Shown: positions 24,385-25,183 of the stretch, in pieces | Numbering within the stretch: position 1 is the stretch's first letter | Layout: each line of letters begins with the position of its first letter | Source: an uncultured Prevotella sp. | GTDB lineage: Bacteria; Bacteroidota; Bacteroidia; Bacteroidales; Bacteroidaceae | Reading direction: 5' to 3' | DNA: 25,183 nucleotides | Assembly: GCA_927910885.1 (NCBI GenBank) | Contig: CAKMOD010000125.1 | Coordinates: 1-25,183, forward strand | Position numbers and translations under genes: made by a program | Notes under the pieces: model-generated | The model's database searches: none | What the model was told of the DNA's origin: nothing | Seen by the model: the letters and a program-made list of their open reading frames with translations, nothing else

Positions 24385-24961
24385 ATGAAAGCAAGAAGTT
24401 CACAACCCGAAAAGATACTACTTGGCATTGACCCTGGCACAAATGTCATGGGATATGGTGTGCTGCGTGTCTGTGGAAATAAAGCCGAACTTGTTGTTAT
24501 GGGTGTCATTGATATGCGCAAGGAGAAAGATGTATATCTCCGATTGGGTAGGATATTTGAACGCGTAACAGGTATTATTGACGAATACTTACCTGATGAA
24601 GTAGCCGTTGAAGCTCCTTTCTTTGGAAAGAATGTTCAATCAATGCTAAAGCTTGGACGAGCACAAGGTGTTGTCATTGCTGCAGCCATTAACCACGATG
24701 TTCCCATTCAGGAATATGCACCACTAAAAATAAAAATGGCAATTACGGGAAATGGCTCCGCTTCCAAAGAACAAGTGGCAGGTATGCTACAAAAGCTTCT
24801 GCATCTACGTGATGACCAAATGCCTCATTTTATGGATGCTACCGATGCTGTTGCAGCAGCTTATTGCCATTTCCTACAGATGAATCGACCTGCAACGGAT
24901 GCCAAGCACTATGGTTCTTGGAAAGACTTTTGCACGCAAAAATGCAGACAGAATAAGATAA
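24385..24961 (+). CDS. ruvC: Holliday junction resolvase RuvC, C-terminal end frameshifted
   Basis: RuvC cuts Holliday junctions in recombination and repair together with RuvAB. The catalytic acidic residues are present: Asp16 in GIDPGTN, Glu76 in VEAPFFG, and Asp151 and Asp154 in MDATDA. As read, the frame runs to 25032 with an unlikely cysteine- and lysine-rich tail. Removing one T from the run at 24928-24931 changes the end to DFARKNADRIR followed by a stop at 24959-24961. The result is a 191-residue protein of normal length and basic tail. I therefore end the gene at 24961 and regard the longer tail as an artefact. Confidence 0.88.
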
Positions 24962-25077
24962 ACAAGTGTTCTCACATAGCTACATCTATTAAGTATATGG
25001 CTGTGTGTATCAAATCCAAAAGACGTCAATAACGTCAAAGATAAAACTAAAACAACACAAGGAAATTTTTAAAACGT

Positions 25078-25183
25078 ATGAAAAATAAAATCATAGCACT
25101 TTCATTTCTTCTCGCTTCTGTACTCACGGTGAATGCCCAGCAGGAGCGTGTGTCAAAGCAATTATATACAAGTGCTTATAAGA
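25078..25183 (+). CDS. Start of an exported protein, cut by the window end
   Basis: An ATG at 25078 opens a frame that continues to the window edge. The first 35 residues show a signal peptide (MKNKIIALSFLLASVLTVNA, then QQER), so the product is exported. Too little is present to name the family. It follows the corrected ruvC end by 116 bases. Confidence 0.7.
   Translation, partial: MKNKIIALSFLLASVLTVNAQQERVSKQLYTSAYK

Noticed and set aside
24962..25032. Real extended C-terminus of RuvC
   Set aside because: The tail is unlike the family, and removing one base from a T run gives a normal end and stop.

Overview
This window looks like a chromosomal segment of a Prevotella-type member of the Bacteroidetes. 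The DNA is AT-rich. Several genes are preceded by the Bacteroidetes promoter signature (TTTG near -33, TAnnTTTG near -7) rather than a sigma70 type. The gene content (complete bat aerotolerance operon, DUF2027-Smr protein, HU-LysM protein, DUF3298 lipoprotein) is typical of the phylum. The species cannot be fixed from sequence reading alone. No tRNA, rRNA, insertion sequence, prophage or CRISPR array was seen.

Layout: everything from position 298 to 22133 lies on the minus strand, and everything from 22204 to the end on the plus strand. The strands split at a short palindromic divergent promoter region (22134-22203).

From right to left the minus strand carries the following. (1) A HAD phosphatase and panB (pantothenate/CoA), panB having its own good promoter, then an MFS transporter. 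(2) A 526-bp intergenic region with a 22-bp tandem repeat and the ftsY promoter. (3) ftsY (SRP receptor), rimO (ribosomal protein S12 methylthiolation), a small HU protein and an HU-transmembrane-LysM-like fusion, closed by a strong hairpin terminator at 14500-14535. (4) The bat operon, started by a recognisable promoter: MoxR ATPase, DUF58 protein, a membrane-anchored BatD-like protein, batA, batB, batC and a fused batD-batE. It appears to run on into a PAP2 phosphatase and queA (queuosine tRNA modification). (5) A DUF2027-Smr protein, glutamine-dependent NAD+ synthase (nadE) and a small exported protein of unknown function.

The plus-strand part carries a DUF3298-type lipoprotein, rsmG (16S rRNA m7G methyltransferase), a metallo-beta-lactamase-fold hydrolase, ruvC (Holliday junction resolvase) and the first codons of another exported protein.

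Three normally intact housekeeping genes (nadE, rsmG, ruvC) each carry what reads as a one-base indel near short runs of the same base. The simplest explanation is sequencing or assembly error, since restoring one base gives full-length family-typical proteins in each case. The most interesting biology is the membrane-anchored HU protein with a periplasmic LysM-like tail (a possible nucleoid-to-envelope link), the batD-batE fusion, and several intergenic repeat families.
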